Shown: positions 17,681 through 27,506 of the stretch, in pieces | Layout of the letters: every line of letters begins with the position of its first letter | Numbering within the stretch: position 1 is the stretch's first letter | NCBI GenBank assembly: GCA_963824215.1 | Contig: CAWGOE010000001.1 | Coordinates: 248,001 to 312,000 of the forward strand | Direction: 5' to 3' | Length of the DNA: 64,000 nucleotides | Source of the DNA: VRUE01 sp963824215 | Lineage (GTDB): Bacteria > Actinomycetota > Thermoleophilia > Solirubrobacterales > 70-9 | Notes under the pieces: model-generated | What the model was told of the DNA's origin: nothing | Seen by the model: the letters and a program-made list of their open reading frames with translations, nothing else | The model's database searches: none | Made by a program: the position numbers and the translations under genes

Positions 17681-18991
17681 CGGCGCCCGAGAGCAGGGCG
17701 GCAATCGCGGCGAAGAGGTAGGCGCTGTCGGAGACCGCGAGGGCGTCGGCGAGCCTGGCGGGGTCGCCGACGATGGCGACGAGGATCGCGGTCCCGAGCA
17801 CGGCGCCGATCTGGCGAAAGGCGGCGTTGACCGCGCTGGCGGTGGCGAAGCGGTCGACGGCGACGTCGCGGACGGCGGCTGAGCCGAGGGTCGGGAAGGC
17901 GAGGCCGATGCCGATGCCGGTCAGCGTCGCCCCCGGCAGCCATAGCCCCAGCCAGTCGGGCTCGGCCCCCGCCGAGCGCAGGACCATCACACCGGCGGCG
18001 AAGATCAGCGTGCCGGGGACGACGACGGCGCGCTGGCCGAAGCGGTCGGCGAGCTTGCCCGCCGGGCCGGAGACGATCGTCGTCCAGGCCGGGCCGGGCA
18101 GGGTCGCGAGGCCGGCCTGGAGCACGGTGTAGCTCCAGATCGAGGTGAGGAAGACGACATTGCCGAGGACGATCGAGAAGAAGGCAGCGGAGAAGAGCAG
18201 CGTGCCGAGGTTGCCGATGCGGAAGGAGCGGTGGGCGAAGAGGTCCGGTTCGACAATCGGGCGCGGGTGGGTACGGCTGCGGGCGACCATCAAGGCGAGC
18301 AGGACGGTGCCGGCGACGAACGAGCCGAGGGTGGCGGGTGCGGTCCAGCCCCAGTCGTTGCCCTCGACGATGCCGAGCGTGATCAGCGCCAGGGAGAGGG
18401 CGAGCATCAGAGCGCCGGGCAGGTCAGGTAGCCGGTGATCGCGGATCGGGCGCTCGGCGAGGCGGCGGCGACCCGCCCAGATGATTGCGGCGCCGAGCGG
18501 CAGGTTGACGAGGAAGACGAGCCGCCAGTCGGAAAGCTCGACCAAGGCGCCGCCCAGGGTCGGGCCGGTCGCCGCCGCTGCTGCCGCCGCCGCGCCCCAG
18601 AGGCCGACGCCGGTCGCCCGCTTCTCGACCGGGTAGGCGTCGAGCACGATCGCCAGCGAGGCGGGTGCGATCAGCGCCGCGCCGACCCCCTGCAGGACGC
18701 GGAAGGAGATCAGCAGCTCGAGGCTCGGAGCGATCGCACAGAGCAGGCTGGCGGCGGTGAAGACCCCCACGCCGACGAGGAAGATGCGCTTGTGGCCGAA
18801 GCGGTCGGCGAGGCCGCCGGCCGGGACCAGCAGCGCGGCGATGACGACGAAGTAGCCGTCGAGCACCCAGGAGAGCTCGGAGCGCCCCGCGCTGGCGAAG
18901 GAGGCCGAGATGTCGGGAAAGGCGATGTTGACGATCGTCGTGTCGAGGAAGGCGACGAAGGCGCCGGCACAGGCGATCACCACGCTCGCTC

Positions 18992-19007
18992 TATGTCCAC
19001 GGTCATA
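18992..19007. promoter_or_regulatory. TetR operator, site 1
   Basis: TATGTCCACGGTCATA fits the dyad TATGnCCnnGGnCATA. It lies just inside the MFS gene relative to ATG 19010, 37 bp from the matching second site. Two matching dyads between divergent TetR and efflux genes are the classic arrangement for autoregulated repression. Confidence 0.75.
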
Positions 19008-19028
19008 CATCAGCGGCCGCGAATATAC

Positions 19029-19044
19029 TATGTCCGTGGGCATA
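19029..19044. promoter_or_regulatory. TetR operator, site 2
   Basis: TATGTCCGTGGGCATA fits the same dyad TATGnCCnnGGnCATA as site 1. It covers the ATG of the TetR gene (19030) and the alternative upstream ATG of the MFS gene (19043). A bound dimer would block both transcripts. Confidence 0.75.
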
Positions 19045-19647
19045 ACGCGACTCGCAGACGCGAAAGCGATCGAACCGAAACGCCGCGACGGGCGCGAGCG
19101 CCTGATCGCCGGAGCGCGGCGCCTGCTCGCCGAGAAGGGGTACGCGGGGATGGAGCTGCGCGACGTCGCCGAGGTGGGCGATGCGCCGCGCGGCTCGATC
19201 TACCACCACTTCCCCGGCGGCAAGAGTCAGCTCGCGATCGAGGCCGCCGAAGCGGAGGGGCGCGAGATCCGCGGCGCGATCGAACGCTCGCTCGAGGAGC
19301 GCGGCCTCGGCGAGACGCTGACGATGTTCGGCGAGATGTTCCGCCGCCGGGTCAAGGACAAGCCGGAGCGACTCGGCTGTCCCGTCGCCGCGGCGGCCCT
19401 GGCCCGCCCCGAGGACCCGGCGCTGGCTGCCGCCGCAACCGCCGCCTTCCAGAGCTGGGAAGCCCCGATCGCCGCCGCCCTGCGCGACGAAGGCGTCAGC
19501 GCCAAAGACGCCGAGAGCTTCGCCGGCCTCGTCGTCTCAACGATCGAGGGCGCCCTGATCCGCGCCCGCGCAGCGGGCGACGAGGCCCCGCTCAAATCCG
19601 CCGTCGCGGGGTTGCACGCTGCGCTCGTTGCTACCCTCCCGGGGTAG
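19030..19647 (+). CDS. TetR/AcrR family repressor of the adjacent MFS exporter
   Basis: The 205-residue protein has the TetR DNA-binding domain (residues about 18-65: RERLIAGARRLLAEKGYAG, then APRGSIYHHFPGGKSQL) and a C-terminal ligand domain with GCPVAAAALARPEDP, as in the YcnC/LmrA-like TetR subgroup. It is divergently transcribed from the MFS exporter, and the operator at 19029-19044 sits on its own start codon, implying autoregulation. An AT-rich GAATATACTA just upstream probably provides the -10. The inducer is unknown. Confidence 0.9.
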   Translation: MSVGITRLADAKAIEPKRRDGRERLIAGARRLLAEKGYAGMELRDVAEVGDAPRGSIYHHFPGGKSQLAIEAAEAEGREIRGAIERSLEERGLGETLTMFGEMFRRRVKDKPERLGCPVAAAALARPEDPALAAAATAAFQSWEAPIAAALRDEGVSAKDAESFAGLVVSTIEGALIRARAAGDEAPLKSAVAGLHAALVATLPG

Positions 19648-19697
19648 GCAGTCTGCCTGCGCGTCACGTCCTTTTTCCAACGCGAGGAATACGCGCT

Positions 19698-21143
19698 TTG
19701 ACTCCGCTTCAGGGGCAGCCGATAGACCGCGATGGCCCGCGCGAGGAATGCGGGGTGTTCGGCCTATACGCGCCCGGCCATGATGTCGCCCGTCTCGCCT
19801 ACTTCGGGCTCTACGCGCTGCAGCACCGCGGCCAGGAGTCGGCCGGGATCGCCACCTGTGAGGGTGGCCACATCACCACGATGCGCGACTCGGGCCTCGT
19901 CTCTCAGGTCTTCGACGAGGAGAAGCTGCGGGCGCTGGCGGGCGACATGGCGATCGGCCACGTGCGCTACTCGACCACTGGCGGCGGCTCCTGGGAGAAC
20001 GCGCAGCCGGTCTGGCGCGACGACGGCCGCGAGCTGGCGCTCGCCCACAACGGCAACCTGACCAATGCGGTCGAGCTCTGGGGCGAGTTGAAGGAGGCCG
20101 GAATCGCCTTCCGCGGCACCTCCGACTCCGAGATCATCGCGGCGCTGATCTCGTCTAACAACGGCAAGTTCGTCGAGGACGCGGTCGCCGAGATGATGCC
20201 GCGCCTGGAGGGCGCCTACTCGACCGTGGCGATGACCAAGCATGCGATCGTCGCCTTCCGTGACCCGCACGGCGTGCGGCCGCTCTCGCTGGGGCGGCTC
20301 GGCGATCGCTTCGTCGTCGCCTCGGAGAGCTGCGCCTTCGACATCGTCGGCGCCGAGCTGCTGCGCGAAGTGCACCCCGGCGAGATGGTCTCGCTGACCG
20401 AGCGCGGCTTGGAGACGCGCCAGGTGGTCAAGGCCGGCCGGCCGGCGCACTGCGTCTTCGAGCACATCTACTTCTCCCGCCCCGACAGCCGCCTCGAGGG
20501 CAAGGTGCTGCAGCAGGTGCGCGGGCGGATGGGCGAAATCCTCTGGCGAGAGGCGCCGGCCGAGGCCGACCTGGTGATCTCGGTGCCCGACTCCGGCAAC
20601 CCCGCCGCCGCCGGCTTCTCCCGCGCTTCAGGGCTGCCGCGCGATGACGGCCTAATCAAGAACCGCTACGTCGCCCGCACCTTCATCCAGCCGGGGCAGG
20701 AGCTGCGCAAGCGCGGCCTGCGGCTCAAGTTCAACCCGCTGCCGGAGATCGTTTCCGGGCAGCGGATCGTCGTCGTCGATGACTCGATCGTGCGCGGCAA
20801 CACGACGCGGCAGATCGTCGGCATGCTGCGCGACGCCGGGGCCAAGGAGGTCCATCTGCGGATTTCAGCACCGCCGATCCGCCACCCCTGCCACTACGGG
20901 GTCGACATGTCGACCCGCGAGGAGATGATCGCCCACGAACGCACGATCGAGGAGATCGCCGATGAGCTCGGCGCCGACTCGCTCGCCTACCTCTCGATGG
21001 AGGGCGTCTACGAGGCGATCGGCACGCCGCCCGAGGACCACTGCGATGCCTGCTTCACGGGGCGTTACCCGCTGGGCGACCCTTTGGACGCGAATGGGAA
21101 ATTCGCCTTGGAGGACATCGCTGTTGTTCCGGCGAGTGGCTGA
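19698..21143 (+). CDS. purF: Amidophosphoribosyltransferase (PurF)
   Basis: PurF makes phosphoribosylamine from PRPP and glutamine, the first step of purine synthesis. The start is TTG 19698, preceded by CGAGGAAT, giving a 17-residue propeptide before the catalytic cysteine in REECGVFGLY. The PRPP-binding loop is IVVVDDSIVRGNTTRQ. Cysteines in HCVFEHIYF, HPCHYG and DHCDACFTG match the [4Fe-4S] ligand pattern of the Bacillus-type enzyme. Total length is 481 residues. purM, which usually follows purF, is absent; instead a palindromic element begins at the last base of the stop codon. Confidence 0.96.
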   Translation: MTPLQGQPIDRDGPREECGVFGLYAPGHDVARLAYFGLYALQHRGQESAGIATCEGGHITTMRDSGLVSQVFDEEKLRALAGDMAIGHVRYSTTGGGSWENAQPVWRDDGRELALAHNGNLTNAVELWGELKEAGIAFRGTSDSEIIAALISSNNGKFVEDAVAEMMPRLEGAYSTVAMTKHAIVAFRDPHGVRPLSLGRLGDRFVVASESCAFDIVGAELLREVHPGEMVSLTERGLETRQVVKAGRPAHCVFEHIYFSRPDSRLEGKVLQQVRGRMGEILWREAPAEADLVISVPDSGNPAAAGFSRASGLPRDDGLIKNRYVARTFIQPGQELRKRGLRLKFNPLPEIVSGQRIVVVDDSIVRGNTTRQIVGMLRDAGAKEVHLRISAPPIRHPCHYGVDMSTREEMIAHERTIEEIADELGADSLAYLSMEGVYEAIGTPPEDHCDACFTGRYPLGDPLDANGKFALEDIAVVPASG

Positions 21144-21256
21144 AGCCTCATCCGGTAGGGCTTCCACTTAACTTTTTTTGAAGACAGTCGGGCCGCCGTC
21201 CGAGGATGTCGCCGCAAAAAAAGTACAAGACGTTCCAGCCCTACCGGATGAGGCTT
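21143..21256. repeat. Covarying stem-loop element, copy 1 (purF / nitronate monooxygenase junction)
   Basis: Arms 21143-21162 and 21237-21256 are perfect 20-bp inverted repeats. Next comes an asymmetric internal loop, TCCACTTAA (5') against TACAAGACGTTCC (3'), then an inner stem CTTTTTTTG (21172-21180) with CAAAAAAAG (21215-21223), closing about 34 nt. The element spans exactly from the last base of the purF stop to the stop codon of the convergent gene. The internal-loop strands are identical in copy 2 (35895-36007), whereas the outer half of the stem differs yet stays paired. A bidirectional terminator or a structured mobile/RNA element is possible. Confidence 0.9.
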
Positions 21257-22214
21257 ACGGCGTCAGGTCGGTGACGATCTGCGATGCGGGACGGACGTCA
21301 GCGATGCGGGCAACCGTTTGGCCCGCGTAGAGCGGGCCGGCGTCGAGCAGGGTGGCTGGAGTGTCGTCGGTCGGGCCTTGTGGCGTGAGCAGCCGGCTGC
21401 TCGGGCGTTGGGCGCGGATCAGGCGCCGTTGGAGCACGGTGGGGGTGAAGCGGGCGCCGGGGGCGGAGAGGCGATTGAGGGCGCGGTTCAGGGCCGGGAC
21501 GCGAGAGTCGGCGTCGAGGTGATGCTCGGTGGCGGCGTTCCGGATCACGCGGTGGGGCGCTGGCCAGCTGAGACCGAAGAGCTCGGTGAGGATCGTCTCG
21601 TCCGCGTCCAGCAGGCGCTGCTTGTACTCGGGATGTGCGCGGCTCTCATCCGAGAGCAGGAAGCGCGTGCCGACGACAACGGCGCTCGCACCCGCCTCGA
21701 GCGCCTGCCGAACGTCGGCGCGTTCTGCGATCCCGCCGGCGAGAAGCAGCGGGTAGTCGGAGGGCAAGGCGGCACTGACGCGCTCGAACAACTCCAGAGC
21801 CGACAGGCTCCCGCGCACGTGGCCACCGGCCTCGATGCCCTGGACGATCACTGCATCCGCGCCCGCGGCATGGGCCGAGCGCGCCTCAGCCACCGAGCCG
21901 CACTGATGGATCCAGGTCCCGCCGCCGCGGCGCTTCGGTGCGCCCCAAAAGGTGACGATCACGTCCGCCCCCGCGGCTGCCTCGAACCAGCTGCGGCTGG
22001 CGAAGGGAAGCAGCAGGTTCACAGCGATCGGGCGATCGGTCAGCGCCCGTGCGGCGGCCAACTCTCGGCGAATCGCCTCCGGGCCGGTAACCGCGATCGT
22101 CCCCAAGCCGCCGGCTTCGGAGACGGCCACCGCCAACTCGTGGCGGCTGATACCGCCGCCCATGCCAGCCTGGACGACGGGTGCCGTAAGGCCGAGGTCG
22201 TCGAAGACTGACAC
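21255..22214 (-). CDS. Nitronate monooxygenase / FabK-like flavoprotein
   Basis: The 319-residue TIM-barrel protein starts SVFDDLGLTAPVVQAGMGGG, and has the glycine-rich flavin phosphate site LLLAGGIAERADVRQAL and the central HCGS-type equivalent IHQCGSVAEARSAHAAGADAVI, as in nitronate monooxygenases. These FMN enzymes oxidise alkyl nitronates such as propionate-3-nitronate; enoyl-ACP reductase II is the main alternative. The GTG start at 22214 follows a TAGACT -10 by 7 nt with no RBS. Its stop codon is embedded in the palindromic element shared with purF. Confidence 0.82.
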   Translation of the reverse strand: MSVFDDLGLTAPVVQAGMGGGISRHELAVAVSEAGGLGTIAVTGPEAIRRELAAARALTDRPIAVNLLLPFASRSWFEAAAGADVIVTFWGAPKRRGGGTWIHQCGSVAEARSAHAAGADAVIVQGIEAGGHVRGSLSALELFERVSAALPSDYPLLLAGGIAERADVRQALEAGASAVVVGTRFLLSDESRAHPEYKQRLLDADETILTELFGLSWPAPHRVIRNAATEHHLDADSRVPALNRALNRLSAPGARFTPTVLQRRLIRAQRPSSRLLTPQGPTDDTPATLLDAGPLYAGQTVARIADVRPASQIVTDLTP

Positions 22215-22227
22215 GGCAGCGAGTCTA
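22215..22227 (-). promoter_or_regulatory. Probable -10 element and leaderless start of the nitronate monooxygenase gene
   Basis: On the minus strand TAGACT (22222-22227) is followed by 7 nt and GTG 22214, the same arrangement as for purS and purC. Confidence 0.5.
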
Positions 22228-22235
22228 AGCCGACC

Positions 22236-22279
22236 GCAGCCGACATTCACCCCACTGGAGGTGGGTCAAAGTCGGCTGC
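22236..22279. promoter_or_regulatory. Double dyad between divergent nitronate monooxygenase and purN genes
   Basis: GCAGCCGAC (22236-22244) and GTCGGCTGC (22271-22279) are perfect inverted arms; inside them CCCAC (22251-22255) and GTGGG (22261-22265) form a second symmetric pair around TGGAG. The dyad ends at the base before the purN GTG. It could be an operator for both genes or another palindromic repeat. No RBS for purN is visible, so the dyad may overlap its promoter. Confidence 0.5.
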
Positions 22280-22910
22280 GTGAGCAATGATGCCGTCGTG
22301 AGCGAATCGTTCAAGCTTGTCGTGCTGGCTTCTGGCTCGGGAACGAACCTGCAGGCGATCCTCGAGACGCTTCACGGGCGGGACGGGATCGAGGTGGCCG
22401 GGGTCGCCTCCGACAAGCCCGGCGCGCGGGCGCTCGAGCGGGCGCGGGCGGCAGGCGTTGAGACCGCCGTCTTCCCCCGCGACGAGTACACCGGCCGCGA
22501 GGCTCGGGACGTGGCGATGGCCGCCTGGATCGAGGAGCGTGGCGCCAACCTCGTCGTCCTCGCCGGCTACATGCAGCTGCTCTCTCCCGCCTTCGTCGCC
22601 CGCTTCCGCGGGCGGATCGTCAACGTCCACCCGGCGCTGCTGCCCGCCTTTCCCGGCCTCGACGCGATCGGCCAGGCACTGGAGGCTGGGGTCGAGACGA
22701 CCGGGGTCACGGTCCACTTCGTCGACGAGGGGGTCGACACCGGGCCGCCGATCCTGAAACGCGAGGTGGCCGTGCCGGCCGATCGCGATCGGGAGCGGCT
22801 CGAGGAGGCGATCCACGCGGTCGAGCACGAGCTCTACCCCGAGGCGATCCGCATGATCGCGCAGGGTCGGGCTAGGATCGACGAGAGCGACCCCAGGGTC
22901 GTCGTCACCG

Positions 22911-22918
<8 letters not shown>
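22280..22918 (+). CDS. purN: Phosphoribosylglycinamide formyltransferase (PurN)
   Basis: PurN transfers the formyl group of 10-formyl-tetrahydrofolate to GAR. The 212-residue protein has LVVLASGSGTNLQAI near the start, the catalytic Asn-His in GRIVNVHPALLPAFPG and the aspartate of VHFVDEGVDTGPPI. The order HPALLPAFPG with D-A-I-G-Q-A-L after it is a common actinobacterial variant. Start GTG 22280 directly abuts the upstream dyad; an internal GTG is a possible alternative. The gene overlaps purH by 8 nt. Confidence 0.94.
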
Positions 22919-24527
<1,609 letters not shown>

Positions 24528-24550
24528 GACTGAAAATCAAGGCGAGAAAC

Positions 24551-25243
24551 GTGACCAGGCCATGGCTCGTGATCGTCCCGCTCGTGTCGATCATGTCCTT
24601 GCCGATCATTGGTTGCGGCGGCTCAGACTCCACGACGGTCACCGTGCGCGAACGAGTCGTTACCGAGACTGCGGGCTCTGCGCCACTCAACGACGGACCA
24701 GGGCTCGGCGACGACTGCACCGCGGAGACGCCAATCGCGACGGAAGTCGAAGCCAGAACCACCCAGGGGCCGTTGCAATGCAAGGAGGCCCAGCGGGTGA
24801 TGGAGATCTACTTTGCGCACGCAGCTACGAGCGGTGTAGGCAGCGGCGCCGGTCTTCGCGTGGGCGGATGGGATTGCATCACCGCTCCCCCACCCGAGCA
24901 ACCCCTCGCCGGCTACTGCAGTGACGCGGGGGACTCGCTGCGGAAATTCGAGATCTACAGCGTCGGCTATGCATTCCGGCCTGAGAATCGAAACACCGAC
25001 TGTCACCTGCCGCCGCCGAATGGCGCAGGCCAGTCGAATCTCCGCGCAACCGATATCGACTGCATCGCGGCGAAACGGATTCTCGAAAGCTGGCAGACGC
25101 AATGCGCGAGCGCTGAAGTAAGTGGACCATGTGCAGTGGCGGATGGGGCACGGTGCCTAGTTGTTGAACTTGGCTACGAGCTGTCTCGGATCGAATGTCG
25201 CGGTCGGCCCGGCCAGCTGGTCACCTTCGAAACCGGCGCGTGA
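24551..25243 (+). CDS. Hypothetical secreted lipoprotein, cysteine-rich
   Basis: From GTG 24551 (preceded by AAGGCGAG) the protein has 230 residues. It has a lipoprotein signal with lipobox LPIIGC, a short Ser/Thr/Val linker (GGSDSTTVTV), then about 180 residues containing nine or more cysteines, e.g. LGDDCTAETP, LQCKEAQRVME and DCIAAKRILESW. Two stretches, CKEAQRVMEIYF and CIAAKRILESW, look like repeats of one motif (C-x2-A-x-R-x2-E), suggesting two related extracytoplasmic domains. The function is unknown. It follows purH by 24 nt, but an unrelated role is likely. Confidence 0.7.
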   Translation: MTRPWLVIVPLVSIMSLPIIGCGGSDSTTVTVRERVVTETAGSAPLNDGPGLGDDCTAETPIATEVEARTTQGPLQCKEAQRVMEIYFAHAATSGVGSGAGLRVGGWDCITAPPPEQPLAGYCSDAGDSLRKFEIYSVGYAFRPENRNTDCHLPPPNGAGQSNLRATDIDCIAAKRILESWQTQCASAEVSGPCAVADGARCLVVELGYELSRIECRGRPGQLVTFETGA

Positions 25244-25278
25244 TTGCCCGGCCAGTTCGGCGGCACCCCCTGAAATTC

Positions 25279-25308
25279 GCAAACGACCCCCCTTGGCGGG
25301 TCGTTTGC
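25279..25308. terminator. Hairpin between convergent genes
   Basis: GCAAACGACCC (25279-25289) pairs perfectly with GGGTCGTTTGC (25298-25308) around 8 nt. It sits between the lipoprotein gene (ending 25243) and the convergent LOG-family gene (ending 25334) and can serve both directions. No clear T-run follows. Confidence 0.6.
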
Positions 25309-25333
25309 ATTCTGCGCCAACGTCGGTCGATCG

Positions 25334-26017
25334 CTAGTCGAGCTGCTTCTGCGCCGCGCTGGCTCTGCGGACGTGGTCGCAGACTTCCTCGGGCGTCTCG
25401 GCGATGAGCAGCAGCTCCTTGTCGCCGGGGGAGATCAGGCCTTCGTCCTCGAGTTGGATGTCGATCCAGCCGAGCAGCGGCTGCCAGAACTCACGGCCGA
25501 CGAGAATGGTGGGGAAATGCTGAACCCGGTGCGTCTGGATCAGGGTCAGGCTCTCGAACAGCTCGTCGAGCGTGCCGAAGCCGCCCGGGAAGATGACGAA
25601 GGCGCGGGCGTAGCGGACGAACATCAGCTTGCGGGCGAAGAAGTAGTGGAACTGGAGGCTGCGGTTGACGTAGGCGTTTGCGTGCTGCTCGTGCGGCAGC
25701 TCGATGTTGAGGCCGACCGAGAGGCCGCCAGCCTCGGCGGCGCCACGGTTCGCCGCCTCCATCAGCCCCGGTCCGCCGCCGGTGATGACGGTGAAGCCGT
25801 GGTGGGCGAGGCAGGCGCCGATCTCACGGCAGAGCTCGTACCAGCGGTGACCCTCTGCGATCCGGGCCGAGCCGAAGACCGAGACGCCGTCGTCGACGTC
25901 GCGCAGGGCATCGAAGCCGGCGTCGACCTCGGCGCGGATGCGATCGAGCCGTCGCTCGTCTTCCGCCTCGACGTCGCAGGGAACCTGAAGCAGTTGTTTG
26001 TCGGCGGAGGGGCTCAT
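25334..26017 (-). CDS. LOG-family (TIGR00730) Rossmann-fold protein
   Basis: The 227-residue protein has the family glycine loop VITGGGPGLMEAANRGA and the signature FPGGFGTLDELFE. LOG proteins release free cytokinin bases from their nucleotides by a phosphoribohydrolase reaction; many bacterial homologues act on AMP-like nucleotides. An N-terminal extension of about 35 residues precedes the fold. ATG 26017 overlaps the end of the upstream ATPase gene by 4 nt, so the two are coupled. Confidence 0.85.
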   Translation of the reverse strand: MSPSADKQLLQVPCDVEAEDERRLDRIRAEVDAGFDALRDVDDGVSVFGSARIAEGHRWYELCREIGACLAHHGFTVITGGGPGLMEAANRGAAEAGGLSVGLNIELPHEQHANAYVNRSLQFHYFFARKLMFVRYARAFVIFPGGFGTLDELFESLTLIQTHRVQHFPTILVGREFWQPLLGWIDIQLEDEGLISPGDKELLLIAETPEEVCDHVRRASAAQKQLD

Positions 26018-26556
26018 ATGAGGAGGTGACCGTCCTCAAGGCTGCGAGCGAGGGTCTCGGTCGCCTCGTCCACGGCCCGCTCGCCCAGCTCGAGGACGTT
26101 CGGCTCGAACTCGCCGACGTCCGCGAAGCTCTGCCAGATCTGCTCAATTGCGCCGGAATCGGCATCCGGTCCCCCTTCCCTGCCGTTCACTCGCGCGAGG
26201 CATACCGACAGGGGCGCCCGCAGAACGGCGAGAGCAACCGGGTGTCCAGCGTCGCGAAGGGCATCCCGTACCGGCTCGAGGAACCAGCCAGGAATGATGA
26301 TTCCGTCGATGACGGTGAAGTAGCCGGCCGCCGCGTAGCGAGCCGCCGCCTCGGCCACGATCCGCATCACAACGCGATTCTGCTGATCTGACTCCGGTCT
26401 CCACGGCTCGACGTAATCGGAGCGGATGAACTGGAAGAACCGGTCCGATTCGAGGTGCACGGCGCGAGGGAAGCGTGCGACAAGTGCCGCTGCCGTCGTC
26501 GTCTTCCCAGCCCCGGGAGGCCCGGTGAGGATAAGGACGGGCGTTTCGCCTGGCAC
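26014..26556 (-). CDS. AAA/zeta-toxin-like P-loop ATPase or kinase
   Basis: The 180-residue protein is a small P-loop nucleoside-kinase-fold protein: Walker A is LTGPPGAGKTTTAAAL, followed by VHLESDRFF and a lid-like region (LARVNGREGG). Such proteins phosphorylate small molecules; the substrate is not predictable. It starts just upstream of the tRNA-Lys gene on the same strand and overlaps the LOG-family gene. Its codons are less GC-biased than neighbouring core genes, so recent acquisition is possible. Confidence 0.72.
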   Translation of the reverse strand: MPGETPVLILTGPPGAGKTTTAAALVARFPRAVHLESDRFFQFIRSDYVEPWRPESDQQNRVVMRIVAEAAARYAAAGYFTVIDGIIIPGWFLEPVRDALRDAGHPVALAVLRAPLSVCLARVNGREGGPDADSGAIEQIWQSFADVGEFEPNVLELGERAVDEATETLARSLEDGHLLI

Positions 26557-26561
26557 GGGAA

Positions 26562-26635
26562 TGCCCCCGGCGGGATTCGAACCCGCGCCGCGCGGCTTAA
26601 AAGGCCGCCGCTCTAACCAACTGAGCTACAGGGGC
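26562..26635 (-). tRNA. tRNA-Lys (TTT)
   Basis: Read on the minus strand, 74 nt fold into a full cloverleaf: acceptor GCCCCTG/CGGGGGC with A73, D-arm GCTC-AGTTGGTTA-GAGC, anticodon arm GCGGC-CTTTTAA-GCCGC giving anticodon TTT, a 5-nt variable loop, and T-arm GCGGG-TTCGAAT-CCCGC. The CCA end is not encoded. Confidence 0.95.
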
Positions 26636-26671
26636 GCGCGGCCAATGGTAGTCGGGCGGCGACCGATGAGT

Positions 26672-26714
26672 GCGGTCGAGGTTTGAGTCGCATAGCGGTT
26701 CAAACCTCGACCGC
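26672..26714. repeat. 43-nt hairpin repeat, copy 1 (after thiG)
   Basis: GCGGTCGAGGTTTGA (26672-26686) pairs perfectly with TCAAACCTCGACCGC (26700-26714) around 13 nt. A copy in the opposite orientation lies at 27778-27820. The two match at all but four positions, and the change at stem position 10 (G-C to C-G) is compensated on the other arm. This copy lies 4 nt after the thiG stop and may terminate the thi operon. Confidence 0.8.
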
Positions 26715-26717
26715 GCA

Positions 26718-27506
26718 TCAGTAGAGGTCGGGGAGGCCCTCGGCGCTGGTCGATGCCTCAGCGTGGGTGCGGCGTGGGATGCGACCCGCCTGGCGCGCCG
26801 CGTAGCCGGCCTCGACCCCGCCGCGCAGGGCGCGCGCCATCGCGGCTGGGTCCTCGGCCCCGAAGATCGAGCTGGCAGCCATCACCGCGTCGCAACCGAG
26901 CTCCATCGCCAAGGCGGCGTCTGAGGCGGTGCCGATGCCGGCGTCGAGGATGACGGGGACCTCGGCCTGCTCGGCAATGATCGCGACGTTGTAGGGGTTG
27001 CGGATGCCGGCGCCAGAGCCGATCGGCGAGCCGAGCGGCATCACCGCAGCGCAGCCAGCCTGCTCGAGGCGGCGGGCGAGGATCGGGTCGTCGTTGGTGT
27101 AGGGGAGGACGGTGAAGCCCTCGCCGATCAGGGCCTCGGCGGCGTCGAGCAACTCGACCGCGTCGGGGTAGAGAGTACGGTCGTCGCCGATCACCTCGAG
27201 CTTGATCCACTCGGTCTCGAACGCCTCGCGGGCGAGGCGGGCGGTGCGGACCGCGTCGCGGGCGGTGAAACAGCCGGCGGTGTTGGGCAGGGCAATCAGG
27301 CCAAGCCGGTCGAGGACGTCGAGCACCGAGCCCTTCGCGGCAGGGTCGATACGGCGCAACGCGACGGTGACGATCTCAGCCCCCGACGCCGCCAGCGCCT
27401 CCTCCATCTGCTCCAGCGAGCGGAAGCCGCCGGTGCCAGCGATCAAGCGCGAGCTCCACTGGCGCCCGGCCAGCTCCCACTGCGAGGCGGAATGACCGAG
27501 CGTCAT
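26718..27506 (-). CDS. thiG: Thiazole synthase (ThiG)
   Basis: ThiG builds thiamine's thiazole ring from deoxyxylulose 5-phosphate, dehydroglycine and ThiS-thiocarboxylate. The 262-residue TIM barrel has SSRLIAGTGGF near the start, TVALRRIDP, LPNTAGCFTARDAVRTARLAREA (a ThiG hallmark, here given only in part as NTAGCFTARDAVR), IKLEVIGDDRTLYPD, and the phosphate site DAGIGTASDAALAMELG. ATG 27506 overlaps the thiS stop (ATGA). About 24 residues after the barrel (RRTHAEASTSAEG) form a non-conserved tail. Confidence 0.95.
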   Translation of the reverse strand: MTLGHSASQWELAGRQWSSRLIAGTGGFRSLEQMEEALAASGAEIVTVALRRIDPAAKGSVLDVLDRLGLIALPNTAGCFTARDAVRTARLAREAFETEWIKLEVIGDDRTLYPDAVELLDAAEALIGEGFTVLPYTNDDPILARRLEQAGCAAVMPLGSPIGSGAGIRNPYNVAIIAEQAEVPVILDAGIGTASDAALAMELGCDAVMAASSIFGAEDPAAMARALRGGVEAGYAARQAGRIPRRTHAEASTSAEGLPDLY

